Shown: positions 7,450 to 16,814, counted from the first letter of the stretch. The stretch: 64,000 nucleotides of DNA from Cryobacterium sp. N22 (GCF_002929555.1 NZ_PJJP01000031.1:28042-92041); one strand, 5' to 3'. Numbers and translations are program-made. The notes: generated by a model from the sequence alone, not told the origin.

Positions 7450-9321
7450 TCAGGCCCGGGAGCCGGCGAGTTCGACCCGGTTGCGGCCGGCGGCCTTGGC
7501 CTCGTACAGGGCGGCATCGGCGCGGCCGAGCCAGCGGGAGACGCTCTCCCCCTGCTTGAGCAGGGCGACACCCACACTGGCGGTGCAGCGGAGCCCCGCC
7601 GTGACTACGCCCCACGGGTGGGTGCGCACCTCGCCGAGCAGGCGCTCGCAAATCTGCACGGCCTGGTCGAGGGTGGTGTTGCCGAGCACCAGCAGGAATT
7701 CTTCGCCACCGACCCGCACCGCGAGGTCGCTGTCGCGAGTGGCCTCGCCGAGGATCTCGGCCATGGTGGTGAGCACCCGGTCGCCGGTCGCGTGACCGTG
7801 CTCGTCGTTGACCCGCTTGAAGTGGTCCATGTCGACCATCACCGCGCAGAGCGGTTCCGACCGTTCCCTCGCGGTGCGCATCATCTCGGGCAGCTGCCGG
7901 TCGAGGGCCCGGCGGTTGGGCAGCCGGGTGAGCGGGTCGGTGTGCGCCTGCTGGTCGAGCTCCTCGGCGCGGATGCGCTGCATCTCGGCTTCCAGCTGTG
8001 AACGCTGCGCCTCGTGGCGGGCCTGCTCGATTTCCAGGGAGTTGATCAGCATCCGCGACTGCAGCCCGGCGGTCTGCCTGGTGAGTCCGAGGATCAGCAC
8101 GTGCAGCCGTTCGTGATGGTGCAGGGCCTGCTCGAACCGGCCGGCGTCGCGGTGCATCTCGTAGAGCGACCTGTGCAGTTTCACGTTCAGGGCCGCGTCC
8201 TCGGCCACGGACGGGTCGGCGAGCTGGGCGTTCATCATGGCGCAGGCCAGGTCGACGCGGCCCTCGGCCTGCGCCACCTCGGCCAGCTGCGCATCGTTGT
8301 TCACGGCCAGGTTGCGGTAGCCGTTGGTGATGGCGATGGTCTTGGACCGGCCGGCCTGCCGGCGCGCTTCGGCGTATTCGCCGCGCTCCATGAGGAACCC
8401 GACGAGGTTGGTGCGCGCGATGGTCTCGTCGAAGGCGTGCCGCTGCTCTACCGATCGCGCCACAGCGGCGCGAATGATGGCGATCCCGTCGTGCAGGGCC
8501 GCCTGGGCGTCCTCGCCCTTGGCCCGCTGCGCCCGGGCGATCTCCAGGTAGCTGTCGCCCAGGTTGTTCCGCGCCGCGAACTCGGCCTGCGGGTCTCCGA
8601 GGGTGTCGGCCAGGGCGAGGGCCTGCCGGCCCAGCTCGATGCTGCGCTCGGCGTCGCCGAGAGCCTGATGCACCATCGACGAACGCGACAGCGCCCAGAA
8701 CTCCGCCGTGCGGCTGCCGCAGACCCGCGCGGCTTCGAGAGCGCCGAGCACGTGGCCGAGCGCGGGTTCTTCCAGCGCGGTCTCGTGGAACGCGAGAGCG
8801 AGTGTGCAGTGCACCATCGACTGGCCGAGCAGGTCGCCGCTGGCGGTGAGGTACTCCAGGGCGAGAAGTCCGTGCCGCACTGAGGCCTCGAACTCGCCCA
8901 ACCGCAGCCGGTGGCCGGAGAGCAGCTGACGGGCGCGGGCCTCCTGGCCGGGGGTGATGAAGGGGTCGGCGAGCACCTGTTCGGCCTGGGCGGCGCCGGT
9001 ATTGTGCTGGCCGTCCTGGTTGGCCTGGGCGCTCTCGGCGAGCAGCCTCTCGATCGTGGACCGACGGGCGAGCGAGGCCGGGAAGCCGGGTGCGTGGCCC
9101 GGCTGGTGCAGGTCATCGTCTGGCGCCGGGCCCGGCAGGTCGGCGAGCTCCACAAAACCGCCGGGCAGGGTCGTGTCTCGACCACCGTCGGCCTGGCTCA
9201 GGTCGGCTATGCCATCCGCCACCGAATCAACGGTGGCCAGCAGGGCGTCGGATGTCGGCGGCTCGGACGGTACCGTGGCGCCGGCCGGGAGCGGGGCCAC
9301 CAGGTCATCGAATGCAGTCAT
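7450..9321 (-). CDS. TPR-GGDEF diguanylate cyclase
   Basis: A predicted cytoplasmic c-di-GMP synthase of 623 aa. Residues ~80-430 consist of helical TPR-like repeats, for example ALGDAERSIELGRQALALA and YAEARRQAGRSKTIAI. A coiled linker (QARHEAQRSQLEAEMQRI) leads to a C-terminal GGDEF domain (~458-615) that starts DPLTRLPNRRAL. The active-site loop is GGEEF, a functional variant. Five residues before it stands RDSD, the RxxD inhibitory site, so product inhibition is expected. No membrane segment is seen; signals probably act through the TPR part. No EAL or PilZ partner lies in the window. Confidence 0.9.
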   Translation of the reverse strand: MTAFDDLVAPLPAGATVPSEPPTSDALLATVDSVADGIADLSQADGGRDTTLPGGFVELADLPGPAPDDDLHQPGHAPGFPASLARRSTIERLLAESAQANQDGQHNTGAAQAEQVLADPFITPGQEARARQLLSGHRLRLGEFEASVRHGLLALEYLTASGDLLGQSMVHCTLALAFHETALEEPALGHVLGALEAARVCGSRTAEFWALSRSSMVHQALGDAERSIELGRQALALADTLGDPQAEFAARNNLGDSYLEIARAQRAKGEDAQAALHDGIAIIRAAVARSVEQRHAFDETIARTNLVGFLMERGEYAEARRQAGRSKTIAITNGYRNLAVNNDAQLAEVAQAEGRVDLACAMMNAQLADPSVAEDAALNVKLHRSLYEMHRDAGRFEQALHHHERLHVLILGLTRQTAGLQSRMLINSLEIEQARHEAQRSQLEAEMQRIRAEELDQQAHTDPLTRLPNRRALDRQLPEMMRTARERSEPLCAVMVDMDHFKRVNDEHGHATGDRVLTTMAEILGEATRDSDLAVRVGGEEFLLVLGNTTLDQAVQICERLLGEVRTHPWGVVTAGLRCTASVGVALLKQGESVSRWLGRADAALYEAKAAGRNRVELAGSRA

Positions 9322-9597
9322 GACGCGTCACCGGCCCGGGCGCGAGCAAGAAGGGCAGACAGGCTGAGCGCACTGCCCGCTCGTCTCAGCGGGAAGTGCT
9401 GTGATGATACGCCATGTACGTTCACGGCTCAGTCCCCAAACTGCTCGTAACTCCGAACCTAGCAGCGCCGCACCGGCCACTGGGGCTGTGTGCAGCTCTC
9501 CTAAGCCCCCATTCGCGGGTGATTTCGACAAAAAGGGATCGAGCCCTCACGGATGCAGGTACGAGGAGGCCGTGAGGCGACCGGAGCCTCACGCCGG

Positions 9598-10617
9598 TCA
9601 GCGCCAGCCGAGGTCGGGAGCCACGAATCGCAGCACCGACTCGAGCAGCCGCGCGTTGTAGTCCACACCGAGCTGGTTGGGCACCGTCAGCAGCACGGTG
9701 TCGGCGGCCGCCACCGCGGCATCCTGCGCCAGCTGCTCGACGAGCACATCGGGTTCGCCGATGTAGCTCTTGCCGAATCTGGCCAGACCGCCGTCGAGGT
9801 GGCCCACCTGGTCGCGATTGTCGGCCTGCGCGCGCAGGCCGAAGTAGCGGCGGTCCTCGTCGGTGACCAGCGGCATGATGCTGCGGCTCACCGACACTCG
9901 CGGAGTGCCGGTGTGCCCGGCGTCCGTCCACGCCTGGCGGAAGATCGCGATCTGTTCGGCCTGCAGGTCGCCGAAGTCGGCGCCGGTGTCTTCGGTGAGC
10001 AGGGTGGAGCTCATCAGGTTCATGCCCTGCTCGCCGGTCCACTTCGCGGTGGCTCGGCTGCCGGAGCCCCACCAGATGCGCTCGGCCAGGCCCGGTGCCT
10101 GCGGCTGGATGGCGAGCAAGTTGCTGTGCCCGGTGAGCTGCGGGTTTGCGGCGGCGACCCCGGCCCCGCTGATGGCGCGGCGGAATTGTGCGGTGCGCTC
10201 GCGGGCGTCATCCGCGTCGCTCTCGCCCGGCCGGGGCACGTGGCCGAACGCCTCGGCGCCGCGCAGTGCGGTCTCGGGTGAGCCGCGGCTGAGGCCGAGC
10301 TGCAGCCGTCCGTTGCTGATCAGGTCGGTGATCGCGGCCTCTTCGGCCATGTAGAGCGGGTTCTCGTAGCGCATGTCGATCACGCCGGTGCCCAGCTCGA
10401 TCCGGCTGGTGCGGGCGGCCATCGCGGCCAGCAACGGGAACGGCGATGCGAGCTGCGGGGCGAAGTGGTGCACCCGCACCGACGCGCCGTCCACGCCGAG
10501 CTCCTCGGCCGCCACCGCGAGTTCCACGGTCTGCAGCAGGGCATCCCGTGCGGTTCGCACGAGCGATCCCGGCACCGCCTGGTAGTGGCCGAAGGACAAG
10601 AACCCGATCTTCTTCAT
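9598..10617 (-). CDS. luciferase-like (LLM class) flavin-dependent monooxygenase
   Basis: A flavin-dependent oxidoreductase of 339 aa with a bacterial-luciferase-type TIM barrel. It begins with KKIGFLSFGHYQ, has VHHFAPQLASPFPLLAAMAART near residue 60, and then IELGTGVIDMRYENPLYMAEE, the strand-helix order of F420- or FMN-dependent LLM proteins. GRLQLGLSRGSPETALRG follows. Whether the cofactor is FMN or F420 cannot be decided here. The gene is transcribed away from the HAD hydrolase at 10886, with a copy of the 60-bp palindromic repeat midway in the gap. Confidence 0.82.
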   Translation of the reverse strand: MKKIGFLSFGHYQAVPGSLVRTARDALLQTVELAVAAEELGVDGASVRVHHFAPQLASPFPLLAAMAARTSRIELGTGVIDMRYENPLYMAEEAAITDLISNGRLQLGLSRGSPETALRGAEAFGHVPRPGESDADDARERTAQFRRAISGAGVAAANPQLTGHSNLLAIQPQAPGLAERIWWGSGSRATAKWTGEQGMNLMSSTLLTEDTGADFGDLQAEQIAIFRQAWTDAGHTGTPRVSVSRSIMPLVTDEDRRYFGLRAQADNRDQVGHLDGGLARFGKSYIGEPDVLVEQLAQDAAVAAADTVLLTVPNQLGVDYNARLLESVLRFVAPDLGWR

Positions 10618-10720
10618 GGTTCGTGCAAGGTTGCCGGGCCGTGGCGTATTCCCGATCTCATCCGCGGTTCTGTGCCGCCGAGGGGGCCGGCGGGGTGGCG
10701 GCGGCGGCTCGATGGTGCTG

Positions 10721-10780
10721 CGCGGGGTAGGCGCCGCTATGCGGGTGGCGCGCCACCCGCAGACCGGCGCCTGGCCCGCA
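10721..10780. repeat. 60-bp palindromic repeat, copy 1
   Basis: Core GCGGGTGGCGCGCCACCCGC at 10741-10760 with outer arms GGCGCCG...CGGCGCC and ...CCCGCA. It lies between the divergent starts at 10617 and 10886, almost exactly centred. The right arm has AGACCGG where other copies have ATAGCGG. Confidence 0.9.
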
Positions 10781-10885
10781 CAACGGCCCTACTGCCCCAT
10801 ATAGCGGCGCCCGACCCGTGCCGATTGAGGAGGCTGCGCCGGGTCGTTAACCGGCCGAGGCCCCACACCCTGCCAAGCTGAGGTC

Positions 10886-11620
10886 ATGCGGCATCTGTTC
10901 CTCGACTTCTTCGGCACGCTGGTCAACTACGCGGACTCCCGCGCGGGCCAGGGCTACGCCGACACCCACGCGAGCATGCGGGCCTTCGGCGCGGCCGGCA
11001 CCGAGCAAGAGACCGCCGACGCCTGGCTGGACGCCTTCCACCGGCTCAACGCGGAGTCCGACGAAGACCACCGCGAGTTCACCATGGAGGAGCTGTCGCG
11101 GCGCGCCATCCTGCGACTGCTCGGCCGCGAACCCGACGCCACCGAGATCGCCGCCGGCGCCGCGAGCAACATGGCGGACTGGGAGCGCGGAGTGGTGCTG
11201 ATCCCCGGCATGGCCCAGACGCTGAGGGAACTGGGCCAGAGCTTCACCCTCACCATCGTCTCGAACACGCACAGCGCATCCGTCGTGCCCCGCCAGCTGG
11301 CGGCCATGGGTGCCACCGACCTCATCGCCAACATCGTGACGTCGCTCGAGGTGGGCTTTCGGAAGCCCCACTCCGCGATCTACCAGGCGGCCCTGGACCG
11401 GGCGGATGCCGATCCGGCCCGGGTGATCTTCGTCGGCGACACCTGGGACGCCGACTTCGACGGCCCCCGCGCGCACGGCATGGAGGCCGTTCTCGTCGCG
11501 CCCGCCCCGCGCGACGGTGTGCCGGAGACCCGCCGGGTCGCCTCGGTGCTCGACCTGCCCGACCTGCTCTCGTTCCGCTACCCGAGCACCCGCCCCATCA
11601 GCACCCGCGGGGTGGCATAA
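10886..11620 (+). CDS. HAD superfamily hydrolase
   Basis: A haloacid-dehalogenase-superfamily hydrolase of 244 aa. Motif I is FLDFFGTLV: the nucleophile Asp is present, but the second Asp of phosphatase-type DxD is Phe, as seen in dehalogenase-type members. Motif II is probably TIVSNT, motif III the Lys in GFRKPH, and motif IV GDTWDADFDGP with the metal-binding acids. A helical cap lies between motifs I and II (C1 type). It probably acts on a small phosphate ester or haloacid; the DFFGTL change makes phosphatase activity less certain. GAGG lies 4 nt before the ATG. Confidence 0.85.
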   Translation: MRHLFLDFFGTLVNYADSRAGQGYADTHASMRAFGAAGTEQETADAWLDAFHRLNAESDEDHREFTMEELSRRAILRLLGREPDATEIAAGAASNMADWERGVVLIPGMAQTLRELGQSFTLTIVSNTHSASVVPRQLAAMGATDLIANIVTSLEVGFRKPHSAIYQAALDRADADPARVIFVGDTWDADFDGPRAHGMEAVLVAPAPRDGVPETRRVASVLDLPDLLSFRYPSTRPISTRGVA

Positions 11621-11648
11621 CTCCTGCGGGATCCCGGCCCGCGGCGCG

Positions 11649-12419
11649 TTACCCGCGCAGTGGGGCCCGACGCAGGGCTCCCCAGCCGAGCGCGAACGCG
11701 AGCGCGGACGGAAGCAGGAGCGCCGCGAAGAAGCTCGGTGCGGGCATGCCCATCAGCCAGTCGAGAAACGGCGGGGCCATGCCGGTGAGGACCGCGAAGG
11801 CCATGAGGCCCAGCACCACCAGGGCCACCGATACCCAGAGCACCAGCATTCCCATCGCCCGCCAGCGGGCGTAGACGGCTCCGAACGCTGACGTGACGGC
11901 GAAGAGCAGGATCTGCAGGCTGAACAGCGACAGCCACACGGTTCCGGCGCCGGCCTCGCCGAACCAGAGCGCCGTGAAGTGGTGGAAAACGACACCCGAC
12001 TCGTTGATCGCACGCTCGATCTCGGTGAGGATCGCCCAGCCGGTGGCGTTGAAGGCCGCGATCACGACATAGGTGAGCAGCGTGCCCAGGGCGTACTCGC
12101 GGCGGGTGATGCTGAAGCCCATCGCGAACGGGAACACCGCGTTCACGGCCTGAACGCCCACCACGGCGAGGTACCAGAGCGGCGAGAGTACCGCCCAGCT
12201 GTAGCTCATCCCTTGCAGGGCGTCCTGCCGGTTCGCCTCGGGCACCGACGCTGAGATCAACAGAGCCACCACGATCGAGACAACCAGGGCGACGCCGGTG
12301 ATGATCCAGGGGATGCCGACATAGGTGAGGCGATTGACCAGGTGCAGCCGCATCACCTTGATGGTCCGGCGCCGGTTGGACAGGCGGGGCACCGGAGGTG
12401 CAGTACTGATTGCGGTCAT
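11649..12419 (-). CDS. ABC transporter permease (YtrA-regulated type)
   Basis: An inner-membrane protein of 256 aa with about six hydrophobic segments, the first around GIPWIITGVALVVSIVVALL. It follows an ABC ATPase by 10 bp and belongs to the same three-gene operon, so it is taken as the membrane part of that transporter. There is no EAA loop of importer permeases; the arrangement is that of ABC-2-like exporters or lantibiotic-immunity-type systems controlled by YtrA regulators. The transported compound is unknown. The ATPase gene immediately upstream supports this reading. Confidence 0.75.
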   Translation of the reverse strand: MTAISTAPPVPRLSNRRRTIKVMRLHLVNRLTYVGIPWIITGVALVVSIVVALLISASVPEANRQDALQGMSYSWAVLSPLWYLAVVGVQAVNAVFPFAMGFSITRREYALGTLLTYVVIAAFNATGWAILTEIERAINESGVVFHHFTALWFGEAGAGTVWLSLFSLQILLFAVTSAFGAVYARWRAMGMLVLWVSVALVVLGLMAFAVLTGMAPPFLDWLMGMPAPSFFAALLLPSALAFALGWGALRRAPLRG

Positions 12420-12429
12420 GACATGCTCC

Positions 12430-13344
12430 TCACTCGTGGACGACCGACGCCACGGCGGGCGCCGGCGCCGATCGGGTACTCAGGTCGACGATCAGTTGCT
12501 GGAAGGACACCGGCGCAATCTCGAGGTTCGCGGCGGCGGCGGCGCGGTGGTCGGCGGCGGTCAGCCGGCCCGCGATGGTCACCGTGGCCAGGCCGCCGAG
12601 GGTGTCGCGATGCAGAACCTGACGCCCCTCGGCAAAGCTGTCGACGTCGCCGGCCCGTCCGGCTACCGCGGAGGCGCTGCCGCGCAGGCTCTCGGCGCTC
12701 TGGTCGAGCAGCAGGCGGCCCTCGTCGAGGACCAGCACGTGCTCGAGCAGGTTGCTCACCTCATCGATCAGGTGGGTCGACAGCACGATCGTGCGGGGCT
12801 GCTCGGCGTAGTCGGCGAGCAGGGTGTCGTAGAAGGTGTGCCGGGCCACGGCATCCAGGCCGAGGTAGGGCTCGTCGAAGATCGTGATGCTGGCCCGGCT
12901 GGCCAGGCCCACGATGACGCCGAGAGCGGACTGTTGGCCGCGGGAGAGTTTTTTCACGTCTCGCTTGAGCGGCAGCCGGAACTTGCCGACCAGCTCATCG
13001 GCGAACGCGGCATCCCAATTGGAGAAGAACCACGGGGCCCCGGCCAGAATATGCCGGGCCTGGAAACCGTCCGGGTAACGCTGAGCCTCCGAGACGAAGC
13101 AGATCTGCTGCAGCACGGCGCTGTTCTCAACCGGATTCTCGCCGAAGAGGCGCACGCTGCCGGCGCTCGGGAAGGCCTGGCCGGTCAGCATCCGCATCAG
13201 GGTGGTCTTGCCGGCGCCGTTGCGGCCGAGCAGCCCGCAGATGACGTTGGGCTGGAGGGTGAACGTCACGTCCTGCAGGGCCGCGACGTCCCGGTAGCTG
13301 CGGCTGAGGCCATCCACCTGGATGACCGGGGTCTGGCTGTTCAT
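12430..13344 (-). CDS. ABC transporter ATP-binding protein
   Basis: A cytoplasmic ATPase subunit of 304 aa. It has Walker A GLLGRNGAGKTTLMRML (about residues 35-51), a Q-loop region, signature LSRGQQSALG (degenerate from LSGGQ; the second Gly is Arg), Walker B ASITIFDEP and the switch His in VLSTHLIDEV. The C-terminal ~80 residues are an extra domain typical of exporter ATPases. The ATG overlaps the stop of the GntR gene upstream by 4 bp (ATGA), so translation is coupled. It powers the permease encoded next. Confidence 0.88.
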   Translation of the reverse strand: MNSQTPVIQVDGLSRSYRDVAALQDVTFTLQPNVICGLLGRNGAGKTTLMRMLTGQAFPSAGSVRLFGENPVENSAVLQQICFVSEAQRYPDGFQARHILAGAPWFFSNWDAAFADELVGKFRLPLKRDVKKLSRGQQSALGVIVGLASRASITIFDEPYLGLDAVARHTFYDTLLADYAEQPRTIVLSTHLIDEVSNLLEHVLVLDEGRLLLDQSAESLRGSASAVAGRAGDVDSFAEGRQVLHRDTLGGLATVTIAGRLTAADHRAAAAANLEIAPVSFQQLIVDLSTRSAPAPAVASVVHE

Positions 13345-13709
13345 CGTGTCTCCCTTTCGATGAGCTGGTTCTCGATGAGCTGGGTGATCTGGTCGGGCGC
13401 GATGCCCAGGCTGGCGGCTTCGGCGAGCATTGGGGCGATGTACTCCAGCACGAAGAGCTCACGCCGACGTGCCGTGATACGTTCCCGGGCACCCGCGACC
13501 ACGAACATGCCGATCCCGCGGCGTTTGTAGAGGATGCCCTGCTCGACGAGCATGTTCACGCCCTTACCGGCGGTGGCCGGATTAATGCGGTAGAACATGG
13601 CAAATTCGTTGGTCGAGGGCACCTGGCCCTCTTCGCTGAGCGCGCCGGACAGGATGTCGTTCTCGACCCGCTCAGCAATCTGCTGAAAGATCGGTCGACC
13701 TTCATCCAT
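13341..13709 (-). CDS. GntR family regulator, YtrA subfamily
   Basis: A DNA-binding repressor of 122 aa. The winged helix (about residues 5-70) reads IFQQIAERVENDILSGALSEEGQVPS and then RINPATAGKGVNML, the GntR signature. Only ~50 residues follow, two helices, which is the short effector domain of YtrA types. It is first in an operon with an ABC ATPase and permease. The ATG at 13709 is 10 nt after GGAGGT; a GTG one codon earlier is an alternative. A 16-bp inverted repeat just upstream (13730-13745) is the probable self-operator. Confidence 0.85.
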   Translation of the reverse strand: MDEGRPIFQQIAERVENDILSGALSEEGQVPSTNEFAMFYRINPATAGKGVNMLVEQGILYKRRGIGMFVVAGARERITARRRELFVLEYIAPMLAEAASLGIAPDQITQLIENQLIERETR

Positions 13710-13729
13710 CACGACGCCCACCTCCGTGG

Positions 13730-13745
13730 TTAGTTACCTAACTAA
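13730..13745. promoter_or_regulatory. probable YtrA/GntR operator
   Basis: A perfect inverted repeat TTAGTTA-CC-TAACTAA, flanked by GTGGT and ACCAC further out, lies 20 bp upstream of the GntR start. It is notably AT-rich for this genome. YtrA regulators bind such palindromes in their own promoters; that this protein binds it is inference. Confidence 0.6.
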
Positions 13746-13818
13746 TGAACCACAGGACCGCCGTGAACGCAAGACCCCGACGCGAAGACCTGCGCACGCG
13801 ACTGGGTAAGCTCGGCGA

Positions 13819-14328
13819 ATGGTTACCGAGGGGTTCAGCATCCGCGCCACACAGGTGGACGACTGGCGTGAGGTGCGCGCGCTGCGCCTGGAGATGCTGA
13901 AGGACACCCCGATCGCGTTCGGCGAGACCCTGCAGGATGCCCTCGGCCACTCCGACAGCGAATGGCGGATGCGTGCCGCCCGCGGCACCGCCGAACACGG
14001 CATCGCCCTCGTCGCGATCGATTCGGCCGGTCGCTGGGTGGGCACCATGGGCGGCTACGTTCCGGACGCGACCACCGGCGCGCTGCTGGTGGGCGTGTAC
14101 GTGTCACCGGACCACCGCGGCCGCGAGGCCGGAGTCTTCGACGCCCTGCTCGGCGCGATCGAGGAGTGGGCCCGCAGCGAGGGCGCCGTGCTGACCCTGC
14201 ACGTGCACGAGGACAATTCCCGCGCCCGCGCCGCCTACCTCCGCCGGGGATTCACCGAGTCCGGACACCGGGTTCAGTACGTCCTGGACTCCAGTGCCAT
14301 GGAGATCGAGATGGTCAAGCCGCTCTAA
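13819..14328 (+). CDS. GNAT family N-acetyltransferase
   Basis: An acetyl-CoA-dependent acyltransferase of 169 aa. The central strand LLVGVYVSPDHRGREAGVFDALL carries the acetyl-CoA pyrophosphate-binding segment (R-G-R-E-A-G for Q/R-x-x-G-x-G/A). The C-terminal part LTLHVHEDNSRARAAYLRRGFTESGHR is the usual GNAT N-x-x-A-x-x-x-Y-x-x-x-G-F motif. Substrate is not evident. The gene is divergent from the GntR operon and its stop overlaps that of the DUF2207 gene on the other strand by 4 bp. Confidence 0.85.
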   Translation: MVTEGFSIRATQVDDWREVRALRLEMLKDTPIAFGETLQDALGHSDSEWRMRAARGTAEHGIALVAIDSAGRWVGTMGGYVPDATTGALLVGVYVSPDHRGREAGVFDALLGAIEEWARSEGAVLTLHVHEDNSRARAAYLRRGFTESGHRVQYVLDSSAMEIEMVKPL

Positions 14329-16295
14329 CGGCCGCCGCCACCACCGCCGCCTCCTCCGCCGCCGGAGAACCCGCCACCGCCGGATCCACCGGAGAAGCTG
14401 CCGCCCCCGCTGCTAGACCACGAAGACGTCGGCGTTTGTGTCGTCTGTACCGAACTGACGATCCCGTTCAGCGCCGAAGTCAGGTACATGCCGCTGAAGG
14501 CGTTCTGCGACACAAACCAGCCCGGCGGAGTGTTTTCCCGCTCGTAGTACACCGCGAGCTCCGCGGCCCATTCCTTCTCGACACCCCAGAGCACCGCGAA
14601 CGGCAGCAGCTTTTCGTAGAGTTTCACGAGTTCCACGGTGTCGGGGGCGGATTCGGCAGAAGCGGCGGATGCGGCGGATGCGGCGGCGTCAGGCACGGAT
14701 CGCGGCACGGGGACGCGCAGCGCACCCTCGGGGCTCTGCAACATGCGGAACCTGTCCGCCTCGGCGAGGTCGAGGTACACCTTCATGCCGGCGAGGTAGT
14801 CGCGCCGTTCACGGCCCGCCGCGGTGAGCAGCAGCGGCCGGCTCCCCGCAACGACGCCCACGATCACGGCGGCTGCGACGAGGAGCAGCAACGGAGTCCA
14901 CCAGATCGCGGGCGGATCGACGATCGCGAGAACACCCACGACCAGCGCCGCCAGCGCGCCGAGACCGATAAGCAGGCGAATCCTCGCCCTGGTCAGCGCC
15001 GGTCGCGCGCGCCAGCCGCGGGCGGTGTTGCGAACCGTCGCATCCGTCGCCGCGGCCTTGAGCCCGCGGGCGAGCGCGTCGTTGGTGACCCCGAGTTCGC
15101 AGACCGCACCGTCCGGCAGCCCGGGGAAAATGGTGGCGAGGACGGCGAGCTCCTGGTCGTCGACGCCGTCGGTCGAGAGCAGTTGCAGCGTGTAGTCGCC
15201 GCCGTCGGCGCTCACCGGGTAGTCGAGGATGCGCACGTTGCCGCGCACCGCGAAACTCACGATTTGCGCGGCAATGGCCGTGACAGATCGCCCGATGAGG
15301 TCGCCGGCCTCGAGGAGGTTGTAGCCGTCCGGGACGCTGTACTGGGCGATGATGGTGCCGCCCTTCGGGTCGCGGGGGCGCACGAAGGCCCAGGCGAGTG
15401 CGAACACGCCGCCGAGCACGGGCATGCCGAGCAGCCCGAACGGGAACCCGCCGAGGACGGCCGAGGGACCGAAACCGGACGCGTTATCGGCGTCGGGCCG
15501 CGCCTCGGCGGGCACCTGCACGAAGGTGCCGGGCGTGAAGCCGATGGCCACGGTGAGGTTCTCCCCCGGGCCCAGGTCGGTGGCCTCGGCGGTGAACATC
15601 TGGCCGGCCGGGGCCGCGGCGTCCGGGGCTACGGCATCCGGGTCGGCTTCCTGCACGATCTGGCAGTCGCCGCTCTCGCCCTGCGCCCCGGTGTAGCAGG
15701 CGCTGGTGCCGGTGAGGAAGGGTGTGATGGCCGGATCGACGTGCACGCGGGCGGCGACGGCGCCGAACGGCTGGTCGAAACCGGTGCCGTTGGTGTCCCA
15801 GTAGAGCTCGTCGGCGTTGGTGTCCGCGAACGTGCGCACCACGTTCTGCTGGGTGTAGCTGATGACATAGGTCTGGGTGCCGCGCACGAACTCGTCGGTG
15901 CCGAGTGCCAGCTCGGTGAAACCACCGTTGATCTCGGTCGCGAAGTACACCGGCTCACCCTGGGCATCGGTGACGGACTCGACCGTCGTGTGCAGCGGCA
16001 CACCGTCGTAGTCGTTGGGGATGGCGCGGATGATGCCGCGGTTCTGGTCGAAGTCGGGGAACTCGGCCACGAAGGTCTCCACCGTGCGCAGGGTGGAGTG
16101 CCCGGCGTCGTCGCGGCCCAGGTAGTACTCCCCCGCGTAGAGGGCGAAGCTGAAGTTCGAGGTGTCGGTCGCCACGGCCGCGGACACGCTTCCGACCAGG
16201 CTTGGCGCCGCGCCGGCGTTCGCCGCCAGCGGGGCGCCCAGCGCCAGCACTGCCGTCACGATGAGAGAGGACAGGACCTTCACAAGACGCGTCAC
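14325..16295 (-). CDS. DUF2207 membrane protein with Gly-rich tail
   Basis: An exported membrane protein of 656 aa. It has a signal peptide (residues 1-25, VTAVLALGAPLAANAGAA) and an extracellular beta-rich domain of ~320 aa that begins with NFSFALYAGEYYLGRD. A membrane segment (FGLLGMPVLGGVFALAWAFV) follows, then a cytosolic part, a pair of membrane segments near LIGLGALAALVVGVLAIV, and a final tail of almost only Gly and Ser. This matches DUF2207 (YciQ-like) proteins of unknown function. The GTG start at 16295 overlaps the preceding stop (GTGA), which decides it; a longer frame upstream is not needed. Confidence 0.83.
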   Translation of the reverse strand: MTRLVKVLSSLIVTAVLALGAPLAANAGAAPSLVGSVSAAVATDTSNFSFALYAGEYYLGRDDAGHSTLRTVETFVAEFPDFDQNRGIIRAIPNDYDGVPLHTTVESVTDAQGEPVYFATEINGGFTELALGTDEFVRGTQTYVISYTQQNVVRTFADTNADELYWDTNGTGFDQPFGAVAARVHVDPAITPFLTGTSACYTGAQGESGDCQIVQEADPDAVAPDAAAPAGQMFTAEATDLGPGENLTVAIGFTPGTFVQVPAEARPDADNASGFGPSAVLGGFPFGLLGMPVLGGVFALAWAFVRPRDPKGGTIIAQYSVPDGYNLLEAGDLIGRSVTAIAAQIVSFAVRGNVRILDYPVSADGGDYTLQLLSTDGVDDQELAVLATIFPGLPDGAVCELGVTNDALARGLKAAATDATVRNTARGWRARPALTRARIRLLIGLGALAALVVGVLAIVDPPAIWWTPLLLLVAAAVIVGVVAGSRPLLLTAAGRERRDYLAGMKVYLDLAEADRFRMLQSPEGALRVPVPRSVPDAAASAASAASAESAPDTVELVKLYEKLLPFAVLWGVEKEWAAELAVYYERENTPPGWFVSQNAFSGMYLTSALNGIVSSVQTTQTPTSSWSSSGGGSFSGGSGGGGFSGGGGGGGGGGGR

Positions 16296-16696
16296 GCCCC
16301 CGAGCCTAGTGACCCCCTCACCGTGACTTCGAAAGCTTGCCGCTCCACGACGGTCCCCTCGGGCAAGTCCCCGGCCACGGCAAGCAACCAATCGACGAAG
16401 TCCGCCACGGGCAGGTCGCTGCAGTCCGGGCACCATCCCATCAGCTCAAGTCCCGCCATGGACGCGGCGAGGTACTCCTGCCGGGTAAGCCCGGGTATGT
16501 CCCGCACCACTGCGGTGGTGGTGTGCCGGGTCGAGCTCAGGCCGGAGAACGAACGTCCGCACCCGCACGATCCGTAGGGGTTATTCTCGCTCGCCGAGCA
16601 CATCGGATGGAGCCAAATCAGCTCGCCCTCTATGCAGTAGGCGAAATCCGTCTCCCGCGTGCCCTGGGTTGCCGAGGTCGCCACCAATACCCTCAT
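16292..16696 (-). CDS. conserved hypothetical protein with Cys pairs
   Basis: A soluble protein of 134 aa beginning MRVLVATSATQGTRETDFAYC. It has GSCGCGRSFSGLSSTRHTTTA around residues 48-67 and WCPDCSDL near 98-105, so two Cys clusters could bind a metal. Family function is unknown to me; similar short proteins occur in actinobacteria. It is coupled by a 4-bp overlap to the DUF2207 gene downstream. The ATG at 16696 is the first plausible start; the open frame upstream has non-native Pro/Arg-rich composition. Confidence 0.65.
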   Translation of the reverse strand: MRVLVATSATQGTRETDFAYCIEGELIWLHPMCSASENNPYGSCGCGRSFSGLSSTRHTTTAVVRDIPGLTRQEYLAASMAGLELMGWCPDCSDLPVADFVDWLLAVAGDLPEGTVVERQAFEVTVRGSLGSGA

Positions 16697-16814
16697 GATC
16701 TGCTCCGTTTTCTCGGCACGAGGGTTGGTGAGTAGGTGACGGCAGGCTAAACGGAGCCACCGACATCCGCCTCGCTGACGGGCCGGCGGCCAGGCGACCC
16801 GGCGGGAGCGGAGC

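Noticed and set aside
13962-16577. Very long open frame on the plus strand opposite the DUF2207 gene
   Set aside because: The reading is Arg/Gly/His-rich with no domain, and the minus strand carries a clear DUF2207 protein with signal and membrane segments. Long antisense frames are common at this GC content.
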